Below, one piece after another: positions 29,964 through 40,341 of a DNA stretch of 64,000 nucleotides. The position numbers and the translations under genes are program-made. The notes under the pieces were generated by a model that saw nothing but the letters and a program-made list of their open reading frames with translations, was not told where the DNA came from and did not search any database. This DNA is from Gammaproteobacteria bacterium (lineage in GTDB: Bacteria; Pseudomonadota; Gammaproteobacteria; Pseudomonadales; Azotimanducaceae). Numbering within the stretch: the stretch's first letter is position 1; each line of letters starts with the position of its first letter. Where the stretch lies: positions 1 to 64,000 of the forward strand of contig VXNY01000028.1 in assembly GCA_009840305.1 (NCBI GenBank). The letters run 5' to 3'.

Positions 29964-30341
29964 TTGGCGACCATTAGTCAGTTGGTCCGAAAACCACGAA
30001 AACGTCGTGTAAAGAAGAGCCAATCGCTAGCATTGGAGTCGAATCCACAGAAACGAGGAGTGTGTATTCGTGTATATACGACCACGCCACGCAAACCGAA
30101 TTCAGCAATGCGTAAAGTGTGTCGTGTACGGCTAGTCAATGGGTATGAAGTAAATTCATACATTCCCGGCGAAGGTCATACTTTGCAGGAACATAGTACG
30201 GTGTTGATTCGCGGCGGTCGAGTTAAAGATTTACCCGGCGTTCGATATCACACGATTCGCGGTACGTTGGACGCGACCGGGGTAGACGATCGTCGCCAAG
30301 GACGTTCAAAGTATGGCGCGAAGCGACCGAGTCAGATTTAA
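29964..30341 (+). CDS. rpsL: 30S ribosomal protein S12
   Basis: 125 aa from TTG 29964; the SD GGAGG ends 10 nt upstream. An ATG-TAA start-stop pair (29956-29961) lies between SD and start. S12 sits at the decoding centre. The loop reads [14 protein letters not shown], so residue 43 (counting Met; E. coli Lys42 without Met) is Arg, codon CGC at 30090. Lys at this place is the usual state, and Lys-to-Arg is a classical streptomycin-resistance change. The second hotspot, RVKDLPG, is wild type. Co-directional with rpsG 16 bp later. Confidence 0.97.
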   Translation: MATISQLVRKPRKRRVKKSQSLALESNPQKRGVCIRVYTTTPRKPNSAMRKVCRVRLVNGYEVNSYIPGEGHTLQEHSTVLIRGGRVKDLPGVRYHTIRGTLDATGVDDRRQGRSKYGAKRPSQI

Positions 30342-30357
30342 GTAGGAGCAGTAAGAA

Positions 30358-30828
30358 ATGTCGCGCCGACGGGTCAGTGAAAAGCGAGTAATTCTCCCCG
30401 ATCCAAAGTATCACAACGAAATAGTAGCAAAGTTCATCAATCATGTGATGGTTAGTGGAAAGAAAGCCGTTGCTGAAAGAATCGTGTACGGTGCGCTAGA
30501 CCTTGTGCAAAAGCGCGAAGCTTCGGATCCATTGGAGGTTTTCGAGAAAGCGCTTGAGGAAGTAGCCCCAATTACGGAAGTAAAGTCCCGGCGTGTCGGA
30601 GGTTCGACATTACCTGTGCCAATCGAAGTTCGACCTTCAAGACGTATGGCACTTGCCATGCGATGGCTCGTGGACAGTGCTCGTGCCCGCAACGAAAAGA
30701 CGATGGCATCCCGTCTCGCGAGCGAACTGATTGACGCCGCAAACGGCCGTGGCGGCGCGGTAAAGAAACGCACTGACACGCACCGCCAAGCTGAAGCAAA
30801 CCGAGCGTTTGCACACTATCGATACTAG
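30358..30828 (+). CDS. rpsG: 30S ribosomal protein S7
   Basis: 156 aa, primary 16S rRNA-binding protein of the small-subunit head. Starts [10 protein letters not shown] and contains [15 protein letters not shown], typical of the family. In E. coli S7 represses the str operon through the rpsL-rpsG junction; here that junction is only 16 nt, too short for the same structure. Confidence 0.97.
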   Translation: MSRRRVSEKRVILPDPKYHNEIVAKFINHVMVSGKKAVAERIVYGALDLVQKREASDPLEVFEKALEEVAPITEVKSRRVGGSTLPVPIEVRPSRRMALAMRWLVDSARARNEKTMASRLASELIDAANGRGGAVKKRTDTHRQAEANRAFAHYRY

Positions 30829-30890
30829 CCACTGTTTCGATACGAATTCTTTTTTCCTTATTCCTTAGTTAGAGTTCTCGGAGTTCTTGC

Positions 30891-32981
30891 ATGGCCCGTA
30901 GCACACCTTTGGGGCGCTACAGAAATATAGGTATAGTCGCACACGTAGATGCAGGTAAGACCACGACTACGGAACGTGTGCTCTTCTATACAGGAATCTC
31001 GCACAAACTCGGTGAAGTTCATGATGGTGCCGCCGTAATGGATTGGATGGCACAAGAGCAAGAGCGCGGAATCACGATTACTTCTGCGGCTACGACTTGT
31101 TTTTGGAATGGAATGCACGAGCAGTTTGATGACCATCGGATCAACATCATCGACACTCCAGGACATGTCGACTTCACTATTGAAGTTGAACGCAGTCTAC
31201 GTGTACTTGATGGTGCGGTAGTAGTGTTCTGTGGAACGGCTGGTGTAGAACCACAATCCGAGACTGTCTGGCGACAAGCAGATCGTTACGGTGTTCCGAG
31301 GATCGTGTTTGTTAATAAGATGGATCGTGCTGGATCGGACTTTGAACGAGTCGTCGAGCAAATTCAGACACGCCTAGGTGCAACGCCAGTGATGTTACAA
31401 CTTGCGATTGGATCGGAAGAAGATTTCAGTGGAGTCGTCGATTTGATTTCCATGAAAGCTTATTATTGGGACACCGGAGACTTGGGTCTTAACACTCGCG
31501 TTGAAGAAATTCCACCCGATCTACTGGATCGCGCGACCGCGTTTCGAGAGAAATTGATTGAGACTGCGGTAGAGTCGGACGACGGACTCACTGAACGGTT
31601 TCTGGAAGGTAAAGAAATTAGTGAGGAAGAGATTCGTCGTGGACTGCGAGCCCGCACCCTAGCGAACGAAGTGGTACCTGCGATTTGTGGAACTGCATTT
31701 AAGAACAAGGGTGTCCAACCGATGCTCGACGCAGTTATACATTACTTGCCCGCTCCCAACGAAGTCGCGGCGATTGAAGGGGTAGCTAAAGATGGCTCCG
31801 CTATTTCTCGTCATTCAGATGACGAGGAACCGTTCGCAGCGCTCGCATTCAAGATTGCGACAGATCCCTATGTCGGCACATTGACGTTTTTCCGCGTTTA
31901 CTCCGGCGTTTTGTCGACCGGTGATCGAGTTTATAACGCGACCCGTACTCGGCGAGAACGAATCGGTCGAATGGTACAAATGCACGCCAACAGTCGTAAA
32001 GAGATATCCGAAGTGCGGGCTGGCGACATCGCGGCTGCAATCGGATTAAAAGATGTAACTACAGGCGATACACTCTGCAGCGAAAACTCTGTGGTGATGT
32101 TGGAACGAATGATGTTTCCGGAACCCGTCATTCATGTCGCGGTCGAGCCCCGATCAGTTGCCGACCAAGACAAGATGTCAGTCGCACTGAGTAAGTTAGC
32201 ACAAGAGGATCCTTCATTCAGGGTCTCGGCAGACGAAGAGTCGGGTCAAACCATCATCGCCGGGATGGGAGAATTACATCTCGACATCATCATTGATCGT
32301 ATGAAACGAGAGTTCAAGGTCGACGCGAATATCGGGAAGCCACAAGTCGCGTATCGAGAAACGATTCTGAAACCAGTGGAAGCAGAAGCTAGGCATGTGC
32401 GTCAGACCGGTGGTCGTGGTCAGTTTGCCCATGTATTGGTTCGACTCGAACCCTTAAAAGACAGCGTAGAAACCTATGAGTTTGAAGATCAAATCGTCGG
32501 TGGGTCGATTCCTCGAGAGTACATTCCGGCGGTCGACAAGGGAATTCGCGAACAGATGACTAACGGTGTTGTTGCTGGCTTCCCGTTAATAAATGTTCGA
32601 GCTACTTTGTACGACGGTTCCTTTCACGAAGTGGACTCCAGCGAAATAGCATTTAAAATTGCAGGTGCCGCGGCGGTACGCGAGGGCGCGCAACGCGCCG
32701 ATCCAGTGTTATTGGAACCTATCATGGCCGTCGAAGTTGTAACACCTCATGATTTTCTTGGCGATGTTGTCGGTGATTTAAACCGGCGTCGCGGAGTGAT
32801 TGATGGCATGGATGAGAACCCTGCGGGTAAAATTGTCAAGGCTTCGATTCCGCTTGGGGAGATGTTCGGCTACGCGACCGACCTGCGATCGACGACACAA
32901 GGTAGAGCTACTTTTACCATGGAATTTGATAGGTATGAGGTAGTTCCGGAAAATGTTGCTGAAGCGATCAAAGCACGCTAA
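30891..32981 (+). CDS. fusA: Elongation factor G
   Basis: 696 aa (E. coli 704). Translocation GTPase. G1 [20 protein letters not shown]3 DTPGHVDFT and G4 NKMDRAG are intact, followed by domains II-V to the C-terminal [11 protein letters not shown]. Lies in the usual rpsL-rpsG-fusA-tuf order. The gap to tuf is 55 bp. Confidence 0.98.
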   Translation: MARSTPLGRYRNIGIVAHVDAGKTTTTERVLFYTGISHKLGEVHDGAAVMDWMAQEQERGITITSAATTCFWNGMHEQFDDHRINIIDTPGHVDFTIEVERSLRVLDGAVVVFCGTAGVEPQSETVWRQADRYGVPRIVFVNKMDRAGSDFERVVEQIQTRLGATPVMLQLAIGSEEDFSGVVDLISMKAYYWDTGDLGLNTRVEEIPPDLLDRATAFREKLIETAVESDDGLTERFLEGKEISEEEIRRGLRARTLANEVVPAICGTAFKNKGVQPMLDAVIHYLPAPNEVAAIEGVAKDGSAISRHSDDEEPFAALAFKIATDPYVGTLTFFRVYSGVLSTGDRVYNATRTRRERIGRMVQMHANSRKEISEVRAGDIAAAIGLKDVTTGDTLCSENSVVMLERMMFPEPVIHVAVEPRSVADQDKMSVALSKLAQEDPSFRVSADEESGQTIIAGMGELHLDIIIDRMKREFKVDANIGKPQVAYRETILKPVEAEARHVRQTGGRGQFAHVLVRLEPLKDSVETYEFEDQIVGGSIPREYIPAVDKGIREQMTNGVVAGFPLINVRATLYDGSFHEVDSSEIAFKIAGAAAVREGAQRADPVLLEPIMAVEVVTPHDFLGDVVGDLNRRRGVIDGMDENPAGKIVKASIPLGEMFGYATDLRSTTQGRATFTMEFDRYEVVPENVAEAIKAR

Positions 32982-33036
32982 GACGAGCCCGGAATTACGA
33001 CAGTAATCTAATTGTTATTAGGGAGAATGAAACACA

Positions 33037-34236
33037 ATGGCGAAAGCTAAATTTGAACGAACAAAACCGCACGTAAATGTCGGTACGATTGGTCATGTGG
33101 ATCACGGTAAGACCACGTTGACGGCGGCCATGACAATGATCTGCGCGAAAGACGCAGGTACAGGGGATGTCAAAAATTTCGAGGAAATCGACAACGCCCC
33201 AGAAGAGAAAGCGCGTGGAATTACGATTGCTACTACCCACGTCGAGTACGAATCACCAAATCGGCACTATGCCCACGTAGACTGTCCTGGTCACGCTGAC
33301 TACATCAAAAACATGATCACTGGTGCCGCACAGATGGATGGGGCAATTTTGGTGGTGTCGGCAGTTGACGGCGCTATGCCTCAGACTCGAGAGCACATTC
33401 TGCTCGCGCGTCAGGTTGGCGTCCCAAGAATTATTACGTATTTAAACAAGGTCGACATGCTGGATGCAGCTGATCGCGACGAGTTTGTCGAATTGGTAAC
33501 TATGGAGATCCAAGAGTTACTAGAAAGCTACGAGTTTGACCCAGAATCCCCAATCATTCCTGGTAGTGCGTTAAAAGCCATGGAGGGAGACGAAGGCGAT
33601 GACGGTGCTGGTTCGGTACGCGAGCTCCTCAAAGCCTTAGATGATTTCATTCCGGAACCAGAACGACCGGTAGACGCACCTTTCTTGATGCCGATCGAGG
33701 ATGTTTTCTCGATCTCAGGTCGTGGAACCGTGGTAACTGGAAGAGTCGATCGCGGTATTGTCCAAGTCGGAAATGAAGTAGAAATCGTGGGGATTCGACC
33801 CACCCACAAAACTACCTGCACCGGAGTGGAAATGTTTCGTAAACTTCTCGACGAAGGTAGAGCAGGGGAGAACATTGGAGTACTTCTGCGCGGTATCAAA
33901 CGAGATGAAGTAGAACGTGGTCAAGTTCTTGCGCTGCCTGGATCGATTACTCCTCATACTAAATTTTCAGCCCAAGTTTATGTACTGTCGAAAGAGGAGG
34001 GTGGCCGGCACTCGCCATTTCAAAGCCACTATCGACCGCAGTTTTACTTCCGCACAACTGACGTAACTGGTGAGGTAACCTTGAAAGAAGGTGTCGAGAT
34101 GGTTATGCCAGGAGACAATGTGGAATTAAATGTTGAATTGATCAGTCCAATCGCGATGGACGACGGCTTGCGATTTGCGATTCGTGAAGGTGGCCGCACA
34201 GTGGGTGCTGGTGTCGTAACAAGCATTATTCAATAG
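33037..34236 (+). CDS. tuf: Elongation factor Tu
   Basis: 399 aa, a few longer than E. coli (394) because of an acidic/glycine insert at the end of the GTPase domain (about residues 183-192, [10 protein letters not shown]). [25 protein letters not shown] and the switch I region [13 protein letters not shown] are normal. Strong ribosome site AGGGAGAATG. The only tuf in this window: the second copy usually found beside the tRNA cluster before secE is missing here. Confidence 0.98.
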   Translation: MAKAKFERTKPHVNVGTIGHVDHGKTTLTAAMTMICAKDAGTGDVKNFEEIDNAPEEKARGITIATTHVEYESPNRHYAHVDCPGHADYIKNMITGAAQMDGAILVVSAVDGAMPQTREHILLARQVGVPRIITYLNKVDMLDAADRDEFVELVTMEIQELLESYEFDPESPIIPGSALKAMEGDEGDDGAGSVRELLKALDDFIPEPERPVDAPFLMPIEDVFSISGRGTVVTGRVDRGIVQVGNEVEIVGIRPTHKTTCTGVEMFRKLLDEGRAGENIGVLLRGIKRDEVERGQVLALPGSITPHTKFSAQVYVLSKEEGGRHSPFQSHYRPQFYFRTTDVTGEVTLKEGVEMVMPGDNVELNVELISPIAMDDGLRFAIREGGRTVGAGVVTSIIQ

Positions 34237-34265
34237 TCTCAAACTCTCTTTAACTAACAGTCTTT

Positions 34266-34297
34266 CAGCCCTGCCGCGAATTGACGCGGCAGGGCTG
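34266..34297 (+). terminator. Strong hairpin after tuf (possible terminator)
   Basis: CAGCCCTGCCGCG (34266-34278) pairs perfectly over 13 bp with CGCGGCAGGGCTG (34285-34297) around a 6-nt loop. Only two T follow, so it is not a classical intrinsic terminator; it may protect the tuf mRNA 3' end or end transcription with help from Rho. It separates the str operon from S10. Confidence 0.55.
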
Positions 34298-34397
34298 TTG
34301 AAGTAACGGCTAAAACGTCCTTGATAACGTTCAAAATTTAGTTTTGTTTGTGCGGTTTCCAAAATTTACTTAGATTTAAAATTTATTGTTTCAATCC

Positions 34398-34419
34398 GAT
34401 TGCAACAGGGCTTGCAATC
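34398..34419 (+). promoter_or_regulatory. Hairpin in the S10 operon leader
   Basis: GATTGCAA (34398-34405) and TTGCAATC (34412-34419) form a perfect 8-bp stem with a CAGGGC loop about 90 nt before rpsJ. In E. coli the S10 leader carries hairpins through which L4 represses the operon. This is in the corresponding region but I cannot show homology. The A/T-rich stretch 34320-34390 just before is the likely promoter area. Confidence 0.4.
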
Positions 34420-34509
34420 TGTAAAATTCCTATCCTTTATGTATTCGGGTGGGTTGCTCCAGCGCCGAGGCATCGAAATATTGCAAATTTCCGTGAGGTA
34501 CGGGGCTGA

Positions 34510-34830
34510 GTGGCCGAAGAAAATCGTATACAGATCAGACTCAAAGCGTATGATCACCGACTGATTGATCAATCAGCCGAAGACATCATCGCGGCGACGA
34601 AACAGACGGGTGCGAGAATACTTGGGCCGATTCCTCTCCCAACTAAACTCGAGCGCTTTACGGTGCTCATTTCACCTCATGTGAACAAAGATGCTCGAGA
34701 TCAGTACGAAATTCGTACGCATAAGCGTTTGCTCTACATCGTAGACCCACCAGAACGAACGATTGATGCGTTGATGAATCTTGAGCTAGCGGCAGGAGTA
34801 GACGTAGACTTAAAGATAGATACGAAGTAA
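34510..34830 (+). CDS. rpsJ: 30S ribosomal protein S10
   Basis: 106 aa from GTG (E. coli 103). [18 protein letters not shown] and the loop region with [12 protein letters not shown] identify it. Also known as NusE, the partner of NusB and NusG. GAGG lies about 13 nt before the GTG. First gene of the S10 operon, but separated from rplC by 166 bp with a folded element. Confidence 0.97.
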   Translation: MAEENRIQIRLKAYDHRLIDQSAEDIIAATKQTGARILGPIPLPTKLERFTVLISPHVNKDARDQYEIRTHKRLLYIVDPPERTIDALMNLELAAGVDVDLKIDTK

Positions 34831-34900
34831 GCAGAACTTAGAACTGAGAAGTTTGGTCCTGTTTTTGTGGATCGCTCCTTGGTTGGTTTTGTGAAATTTA

Positions 34901-34970
34901 AGCAACTAGAAAACGTCGCTTGCGAACCTGTGAGAGTTCACGGGTAAGGCGAGTATGAGCACTAGTTGCT
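34901..34970 (+). promoter_or_regulatory. Structured RNA element between rpsJ and rplC
   Basis: Nested complementary arms: AGCAACTAG (34901-34909) with CTAGTTGCT (34962-34970), perfect 9 bp; CTTGC (34919-34923) with GCGAG (34949-34953), one wobble; ACCTGTGA (34926-34933) with TCACGGGT (34938-34945), one wobble, GAGT loop. The whole 70 nt can form one long interrupted hairpin ending 26 nt before the rplC start, whose own ribosome site is weak. A regulatory or processing role within the S10 transcript is inferred from position and pairing. Confidence 0.65.
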
Positions 34971-34996
34971 ATATCTGAACAATCGAAAGACACAAA

Positions 34997-35701
34997 ATGA
35001 CGATCGGAATTGTTGGTGTAAAAAGTGGCATGACGCGTGTTTTCGCACCGGACGGCGGTTCTATACCTGTCACCGTGGTTCATGCGATACCAAACCGTAT
35101 TACACAGATTAAAACTGCAGACAGTGATGCATACGAAGCTGTACAGGTCGTACACGGTGAGCGACCGCGAAAGTCAGGTCGACATAGTCGGGGATTGAAA
35201 CCCGTTCTTGGCCATTGGGCTAAGAGTGAGACCGAGGCGGGCGATCGTATGCACGAGTTTCGTTTGGACCGACACGCGGTAAATACAGCGGATTCCGAGT
35301 TAGAACTAGGCGGAGAACTCTCGGTGTCACAATTCTTTGAAGGTCAACGTGTGGACGTCACAGGAACTTCAAAGGGTAAAGGCTTTGCTGGTGTGATCAA
35401 GCGTTGGAATTTTCAGCGACAAGACATGACCCACGGCAATTCACTTTCGCACCGAGGTGCTGGATCTATCGGTCAGTGTCAGACGCCGGGGCGTGTTTTC
35501 AAAGGTAAAAAAATGGCAGGTCGCCTAGGAAATGCTCAAGCAACAACACAGAACTTGGAAATCGTCAAACTTGACTTAGAGAGAAATACCATATTGATAA
35601 AGGGTTCGATTCCAGGGGCATCCGGTTCTCGAGTAATTGTCCGACCCGCGATAAAACAAGGTGTACAAACGCCCCCTGAGACGAAACGGGATCACGAGTA
35701 G
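34997..35701 (+). CDS. rplC: 50S ribosomal protein L3
   Basis: 234 aa, about 25 longer than E. coli L3 (209), with extra residues in the globular part and a tail after the normal end. [13 protein letters not shown] at the N-terminus and the extension near the peptidyl-transferase centre ([21 protein letters not shown]) are typical. The Shine-Dalgarno is weak (GAAAGA). Five bases separate it from rplD. Confidence 0.96.
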   Translation: MTIGIVGVKSGMTRVFAPDGGSIPVTVVHAIPNRITQIKTADSDAYEAVQVVHGERPRKSGRHSRGLKPVLGHWAKSETEAGDRMHEFRLDRHAVNTADSELELGGELSVSQFFEGQRVDVTGTSKGKGFAGVIKRWNFQRQDMTHGNSLSHRGAGSIGQCQTPGRVFKGKKMAGRLGNAQATTQNLEIVKLDLERNTILIKGSIPGASGSRVIVRPAIKQGVQTPPETKRDHE

Positions 35702-35706
35702 ACGTC

Positions 35707-36309
35707 ATGAAAGTTGCATTGAACACCGGGGAGAGTTTGAAACTTAATGACGCAGTGTTTAATGTCGACTTCAACGCACCGCTAGTGCATCAAGTTGTGC
35801 AAGCGTACATATCGAATGGGCACAGCGGCACCAAAGCGCAAAAATCGCGATCTGACGTTCGTGGAGGTGGTGCCAAGCCTTGGCGCCAAAAAGGTAGTGG
35901 TCGCGCTCGCGCCGGTACTCGAAATAGTCCCATATGGAGAGGTGGGGGAGTAACTTTCGCGACGAAACCTACGGTGACCTGGCAGAAGGTCAATCGGAAA
36001 ATGTACCGGGGTGCGATGCGTTGTATTCTCTCAGAATTGCTGCGGCAAAAACGAATTACCATCACTGAATCTTTCGACATTGACCAACCAAAGACCAAAC
36101 TCCTCCAACAAACTCTCCACGATCTCAAACTCCAAAATCCCACCCTCGTACTAAACCAACCGTCCGCGAACTTACAGAAAGCGGTCTCCAATTTAAAAAA
36201 CATTTCTCTTGAGAATTCCACCAACGTTAGTCCGACATTGTTGGTGAGTGCAGAACAATTATTGATCGACGTTGAGTCTATCCGTGCGTTAGAGGCGCGC
36301 CTAGCATGA
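35707..36309 (+). CDS. rplD: 50S ribosomal protein L4
   Basis: 200 aa (E. coli 201). The exit-tunnel loop GGGAKPWRQKGSGRARAGTR is intact. L4 is also the autogenous repressor of the S10 operon in gammaproteobacteria. Overlaps rplW by 4 nt. Confidence 0.96.
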   Translation: MKVALNTGESLKLNDAVFNVDFNAPLVHQVVQAYISNGHSGTKAQKSRSDVRGGGAKPWRQKGSGRARAGTRNSPIWRGGGVTFATKPTVTWQKVNRKMYRGAMRCILSELLRQKRITITESFDIDQPKTKLLQQTLHDLKLQNPTLVLNQPSANLQKAVSNLKNISLENSTNVSPTLLVSAEQLLIDVESIRALEARLA

Positions 36310-36614
36310 ATCCACAAAGACTATACGGCATTCTTGAGCGCCCACACGTAACCGAAAAGGTAACTCGTTTAGGTATGCGTTCGAATCAGTATTGCTTTGT
36401 CGTCGCCAAGGATGCAACCAAAAAGGAAGTGCGCGATGCTGTGGAACAACTTTTTGACGTGGTTGTCGACAATGTGACGACTGTGAACGTCAAGGGCAAA
36501 CCGGTTAGTCGACTCTTGCGACGTTTACCATCGGGAAAACGAAAGAATTGGAAGAAAGCATACGTGCGCTTGAGAGAAGGTGAGCGTATCGACTTAACCA
36601 AGGAGATTCGCTAA
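36306..36614 (+). CDS. rplW: 50S ribosomal protein L23
   Basis: 102 aa. Sits at the tunnel exit and docks trigger factor and [12 protein letters not shown] and [12 protein letters not shown] are characteristic. ATG overlaps the rplD stop and its stop overlaps the rplB start by one base, so translation is coupled both ways. Confidence 0.96.
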   Translation: MNPQRLYGILERPHVTEKVTRLGMRSNQYCFVVAKDATKKEVRDAVEQLFDVVVDNVTTVNVKGKPVSRLLRRLPSGKRKNWKKAYVRLREGERIDLTKEIR

Positions 36615-37441
36615 TGCCTGTAGTACGTACGAAACCTACTTCACCGGGTCGACGCTTCGTAGCCAAAGTCGTCGACAAATCTTTGCACACTGGCTCACCT
36701 TACAAGCCTTTGCTTGAGCCAAAGTCATCGCAAGCAGGTCGCAACGGTAACGGTCGAATTACGGTTAGACATCGTGGTGGCGGTCACAAACAGCATTACC
36801 GAAAGCTAGACTTTAAACGAGATAAAGATGGCATTCCAGCGATTGTAGAACGATTGGAATACGATCCAAATCGAAGCGCAAACATTGCGCTGTTGAAGTA
36901 TGTCGATGGAGAACGAAGGTACATCATTGCACCCAAGGGTTTGAAACCTGGTGCGGAACTTCGTTCAGGTTCTACTGCTCCTATCCGTTCCGGCAATGCT
37001 ATGCCATTACGGAATGTTCCGATTGGTAGCTTAGTACACTGTATTGAACTTAAGCCGCGTAAAGGGGCGCAACTTGCACGAAGTGCTGGAACTTCTGCAC
37101 AGTTAGTAGCACGAGAAGGTAATTACGCGACTCTTCGACTTCGATCTGGTGAAATGCGTAGAGTGCTGAGCGAGTGTCGCGCGGTACTAGGGGAAGTAGG
37201 AAATACAGAGCACAACTTACGGTCATATGGCAAAGCTGGAGCAAAACGCTGGCGAGGTATTCGACCAACCGTACGAGGAGTTGCAATGAACCCCGTCGAT
37301 CATCCTCACGGTGGTGGTGAGGGTAAGTCTAGTGGCGGTCGCCATCCCGTGTCACCTACTGGAGTCCCCACGAAAGGACATACCACGCGCCGCAAACGAC
37401 CAAGCGATCGACTGATCATCCGCCGGCGAGGACGTAGTTAA
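36614..37441 (+). CDS. rplB: 50S ribosomal protein L2
   Basis: 275 aa (E. coli 273). Needed for subunit association and peptidyl transfer. The invariant [15 protein letters not shown], with His230 (E. coli His229), and the basic C-terminal [12 protein letters not shown] are present. N-terminal [16 protein letters not shown] binds 23S rRNA. Confidence 0.98.
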   Translation: MPVVRTKPTSPGRRFVAKVVDKSLHTGSPYKPLLEPKSSQAGRNGNGRITVRHRGGGHKQHYRKLDFKRDKDGIPAIVERLEYDPNRSANIALLKYVDGERRYIIAPKGLKPGAELRSGSTAPIRSGNAMPLRNVPIGSLVHCIELKPRKGAQLARSAGTSAQLVAREGNYATLRLRSGEMRRVLSECRAVLGEVGNTEHNLRSYGKAGAKRWRGIRPTVRGVAMNPVDHPHGGGEGKSSGGRHPVSPTGVPTKGHTTRRKRPSDRLIIRRRGRS

Positions 37442-37443
37442 CA

Positions 37444-37725
37444 ATGGCACGCTCTATCCGCAAAGGACCATTCGTAGACATTCACTTACTAAGGAAAGTA
37501 GAGAAAGCACAGGAAAGCCGAGATAAACGTCCGATCAAGACATGGTCCCGGCGTTCAATGATCGTACCCGAAATGGTGGGTTTAACAATCTTGGTTCATA
37601 ACGGACGACAACACATGCCGGTGTTCATTACCGAAGAACTTGTGGGGCACAAATTAGGCGAATTTGCTGCAACCCGAACGTTTAAGGGACATGCCGGCGA
37701 CCGAAAGGCGTCAGCCGCGCGGTAA
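37444..37725 (+). CDS. rpsS: 30S ribosomal protein S19
   Basis: 93 aa (E. coli 92). Head protein that contacts S13 and the A-site finger. [26 protein letters not shown] and the [15 protein letters not shown] strand are conserved. Two bases after rplB. Confidence 0.97.
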   Translation: MARSIRKGPFVDIHLLRKVEKAQESRDKRPIKTWSRRSMIVPEMVGLTILVHNGRQHMPVFITEELVGHKLGEFAATRTFKGHAGDRKASAAR

Positions 37726-37745
37726 TTCGGTAGGGTAGCGTTTTC

Positions 37746-38090
37746 ATGAGAGTACAAGCTGTAGCCCGAGGATTACGTGTTTCTCCGCAAAAGGCAAGAC
37801 TCGTTGCAGACCAGATTCGAGGTCGCAATATTCATGAAGCACTCAGTATTCTGGAACACGACGTACAGAAGAGTGCAAAGTTAGTCAAAAAAGTCCTTGA
37901 TTCCGCGGTGTCAAACGCTGAACAGAATTTGGATGCTGATATTGACGAACTATCCATTAGCGAAATCTATGTGAATGAGGGCTTTCGAATGAAGCGATTT
38001 CGAGCACGCGCTCGGGGACGCGGTAACCGCATATTAAAACGCACTTGCCACATCACTATCGCGGTGTCAGATCACCTAGATGATGAGTAA
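37746..38090 (+). CDS. rplV: 50S ribosomal protein L22
   Basis: 114 aa (E. coli 110). Lines the exit tunnel with its long beta-hairpin (residues about 80-100, GFRMKRFRARARGRGNRI), the place of macrolide-resistance changes in other species; no deletion is seen. Starts MRVQAVARGLRVSPQKARLV. Poor Shine-Dalgarno (AGGG). Confidence 0.96.
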   Translation: MRVQAVARGLRVSPQKARLVADQIRGRNIHEALSILEHDVQKSAKLVKKVLDSAVSNAEQNLDADIDELSISEIYVNEGFRMKRFRARARGRGNRILKRTCHITIAVSDHLDDE

Positions 38091-38105
38091 CTCAATAGGA
38101 TAGAC

Positions 38106-38774
38106 ATGGGTCAAAAAGTAAATCCAAATGGATTCCGTTTAGGAATAGTTCGTGACCACAGTTCGATTTGGTACGCTAACAAGCAAAAGTACCGCGAGTT
38201 GTTAAAGAATGATCACGAAATTCGAGAGTTCATCGCATCTGAATTGAAACAGGCCTTCGTTAGCCGCATTGATATTCAGCGACCGTCGCAAGATGCACGC
38301 ATTACGATTCATACGGCTCGTCCAGGAATGGTGATTGGGCAACGCGGTGCCGATGTTGAGCGCTTACGCGGACAGCTGCAACAACGCATCGGCGGTCCCG
38401 TGGTGATTAATGTCGAAGAAGTGCGGAAACCAGAGTTGGATGCGTATCTCGTCGCGTGTAATGTAGCACAGCAACTTGAACGGCGAGTTCAGTATCGTCG
38501 AGCTGTGCGACGGGTGCTCCAAAATGCGATGCGTCTTGGTGCTGAAGGGATCAAGGTCCGAGTATCTGGTCGGTTGAATGGACAGGAACTTGCTCGCTCC
38601 GAAGTCTATTCCGAAGGCCGGGTACCACTACACACACTTCGTGCTGATATTGACTACGCGGTAGCCGAAGCAATGACAACCTATGGAGTCTTAGGGGTGA
38701 AGGTTTGGGTCTTCAAGGGAGAAGTCATTGGTCCATCTGATGAAAGTGCACCGAATCCTCAAAGAGGCAATTAG
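38106..38774 (+). CDS. rpsC: 30S ribosomal protein S3
   Basis: 222 aa (E. coli 233). [14 protein letters not shown] start; type II KH domain with the GxxG turn in [14 protein letters not shown]-terminal [10 protein letters not shown]. Forms the mRNA entry tunnel with S4 and S5. The tail is slightly short. Confidence 0.97.
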   Translation: MGQKVNPNGFRLGIVRDHSSIWYANKQKYRELLKNDHEIREFIASELKQAFVSRIDIQRPSQDARITIHTARPGMVIGQRGADVERLRGQLQQRIGGPVVINVEEVRKPELDAYLVACNVAQQLERRVQYRRAVRRVLQNAMRLGAEGIKVRVSGRLNGQELARSEVYSEGRVPLHTLRADIDYAVAEAMTTYGVLGVKVWVFKGEVIGPSDESAPNPQRGN

Positions 38775-38782
38775 CTCTAACA

Positions 38783-39196
38783 ATGCTTCAACCCACGAGA
38801 ACAAAATACCGTAAGCAGCAAAAAGGTCGCAATCGCGGTCTCGCGCAACGCGCAAACAAAGTGTGTTTCGGTGAATTTGGTTTAAAAGCTTCTGGTCGAG
38901 GTCGAATGACAGCACGACAGATAGAAGCGGCGCGCCGAGCGATGACTCGATCCTTACGCCGTGGAGGTAAAGTTTGGATCCGGGTCTTTCCGGACAAACC
39001 GATTACGAAAAAGCCTCTTGAATTACGACAAGGAAAGGGTAAAGGCTCGGTCGAATATTGGGTCGCGCAGATTCAACCCGGCAGGGTGTTATATGAAGTA
39101 GCCGGAGTCAGCGAAGCGGACGCACGAGTCGCTTTTCGACTCGCGGCGAGCAAATTGCCTTTTACAACGACCGTAGTAGCTCGGCAGGCAATGTAA
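38783..39196 (+). CDS. rplP: 50S ribosomal protein L16
   Basis: 137 aa (E. coli 136). [17 protein letters not shown] and [17 protein letters not shown] identify it; helps position A-site tRNA and factors. Its stop overlaps the rpmC start by one base. Confidence 0.97.
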   Translation: MLQPTRTKYRKQQKGRNRGLAQRANKVCFGEFGLKASGRGRMTARQIEAARRAMTRSLRRGGKVWIRVFPDKPITKKPLELRQGKGKGSVEYWVAQIQPGRVLYEVAGVSEADARVAFRLAASKLPFTTTVVARQAM

Positions 39197-39387
39197 TGAA
39201 TACGGAAGATATGCGAGAAATGACCTTACAGGAACTCCAAGAGGAGTATGTGAAACTCCGCAAAGAACAGTTCAACTTACGCTTTCAACGCGCCTCTGAT
39301 CAACTTGCCCAGACGCACTTGATCAAAGAGGCACGTCGAAACCTCGCCCGCGTTAACACCATTATCCGAGAGAAGCGCGATGGCTGA
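39196..39387 (+). CDS. rpmC: 50S ribosomal protein L29
   Basis: 63 aa, same as E. coli. Two-helix protein at the tunnel exit; [17 protein letters not shown] and the arginine-rich end [15 protein letters not shown] are typical. Overlaps rpsQ by 8 nt. Confidence 0.95.
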   Translation: MNTEDMREMTLQELQEEYVKLRKEQFNLRFQRASDQLAQTHLIKEARRNLARVNTIIREKRDG

Positions 39388-39655
39388 ATCACATACAACC
39401 ACAGCGCGTACCGTTAGTGGGCTCGTTGTTTCCAACACAGCGGACAAGACCATCTCGGTACGCGTCGATCGAAGAGTGCGACATCCGTTGTACGGCAAGA
39501 TTATTGGGCGATCTTCAAAGTTTCAAGTTCACGATGAAAACAATGAAGCACAAGTAGGCGATACCGTGAGTATTCAGGAATGTCGTCCAGTGTCGAAGAC
39601 GAAATCGTGGAAGTTACTGACAATCGATGAACGGGTTAAAAAGGCTCAAACATGA
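39380..39655 (+). CDS. rpsQ: 30S ribosomal protein S17
   Basis: 91 aa (E. coli 84), the extra residues lying at the N-terminus. OB-fold with [16 protein letters not shown] and [19 protein letters not shown]. The start lies inside rpmC, and the stop overlaps rplN by 4 nt. Confidence 0.95.
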   Translation: MAESHTTTARTVSGLVVSNTADKTISVRVDRRVRHPLYGKIIGRSSKFQVHDENNEAQVGDTVSIQECRPVSKTKSWKLLTIDERVKKAQT

Positions 39656-40020
39656 TTCAGAGTGAGACTGTACTCGATGTAGCCGACAACAGTGGCGCTC
39701 GTCGAGTTCAATGTATTAAAGTACTTGGAGGCTCCCGTCGCCGTTACGCGCACATCGGTGATGTCATTCGCGTGACTGTTAAAGAAGCCATGCCCCGGAG
39801 TCGTGTTCGTAAAGGTCAGCTCTTACGCGCCGTTGTGGTTCGGACCAAAAAAGGTGTGCGACGACAAGACGGCTCAGTCATTCGCTTTGACCAGAACGCC
39901 GCAGTGCTTGTGAACGAAGCTAAAGAGCCAATCGGCACACGAATCTTTGGACCGGTGACAAGGGAACTTCGAGCGCGCGATTACATGCGCATTATTTCTT
40001 TAGCTCCCGAGGTACTGTAA
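39652..40020 (+). CDS. rplN: 50S ribosomal protein L14
   Basis: 122 aa (E. coli 123). [20 protein letters not shown] start and [13 protein letters not shown] are diagnostic. First gene of the spc set, directly overlapping rpsQ, so no separate spc promoter is obvious. Confidence 0.97.
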   Translation: MIQSETVLDVADNSGARRVQCIKVLGGSRRRYAHIGDVIRVTVKEAMPRSRVRKGQLLRAVVVRTKKGVRRQDGSVIRFDQNAAVLVNEAKEPIGTRIFGPVTRELRARDYMRIISLAPEVL

Positions 40021-40022
40021 CG

Positions 40023-40334
40023 ATGCGTCGCATTCAAGTCGATGATGAGGTGATCATTTTGACGGGCAAAGATAAAGGTCGAACAGGCGATGTGGTTGAA
40101 TTTAGGGGCGAAGATCGAGTGATTGTTAGTGGTATTAACGAAATCACACGGCACACTCGAGCACTAAAACCAGGAGATCGCCACGGTCGACTACAGAAAG
40201 AAGCGCCTCTGCATATTTCTAACGTTGCTATTCTCAATCCAGAAACCGAAAAAGCTGACAAGGTAGGTATTCGGATCGAAGACGGAAAGAAAGTTCGCTA
40301 CTTTAAATCCAATGGTGCCCTAATTGAAGACTAA
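40023..40334 (+). CDS. rplX: 50S ribosomal protein L24
   Basis: 103 aa (E. coli 104). Assembly initiator with a KOW motif ([20 protein letters not shown]) and [12 protein letters not shown]. Two bases after rplN. Confidence 0.96.
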   Translation: MRRIQVDDEVIILTGKDKGRTGDVVEFRGEDRVIVSGINEITRHTRALKPGDRHGRLQKEAPLHISNVAILNPETEKADKVGIRIEDGKKVRYFKSNGALIED

Positions 40335-40341
40335 CGGTCAG

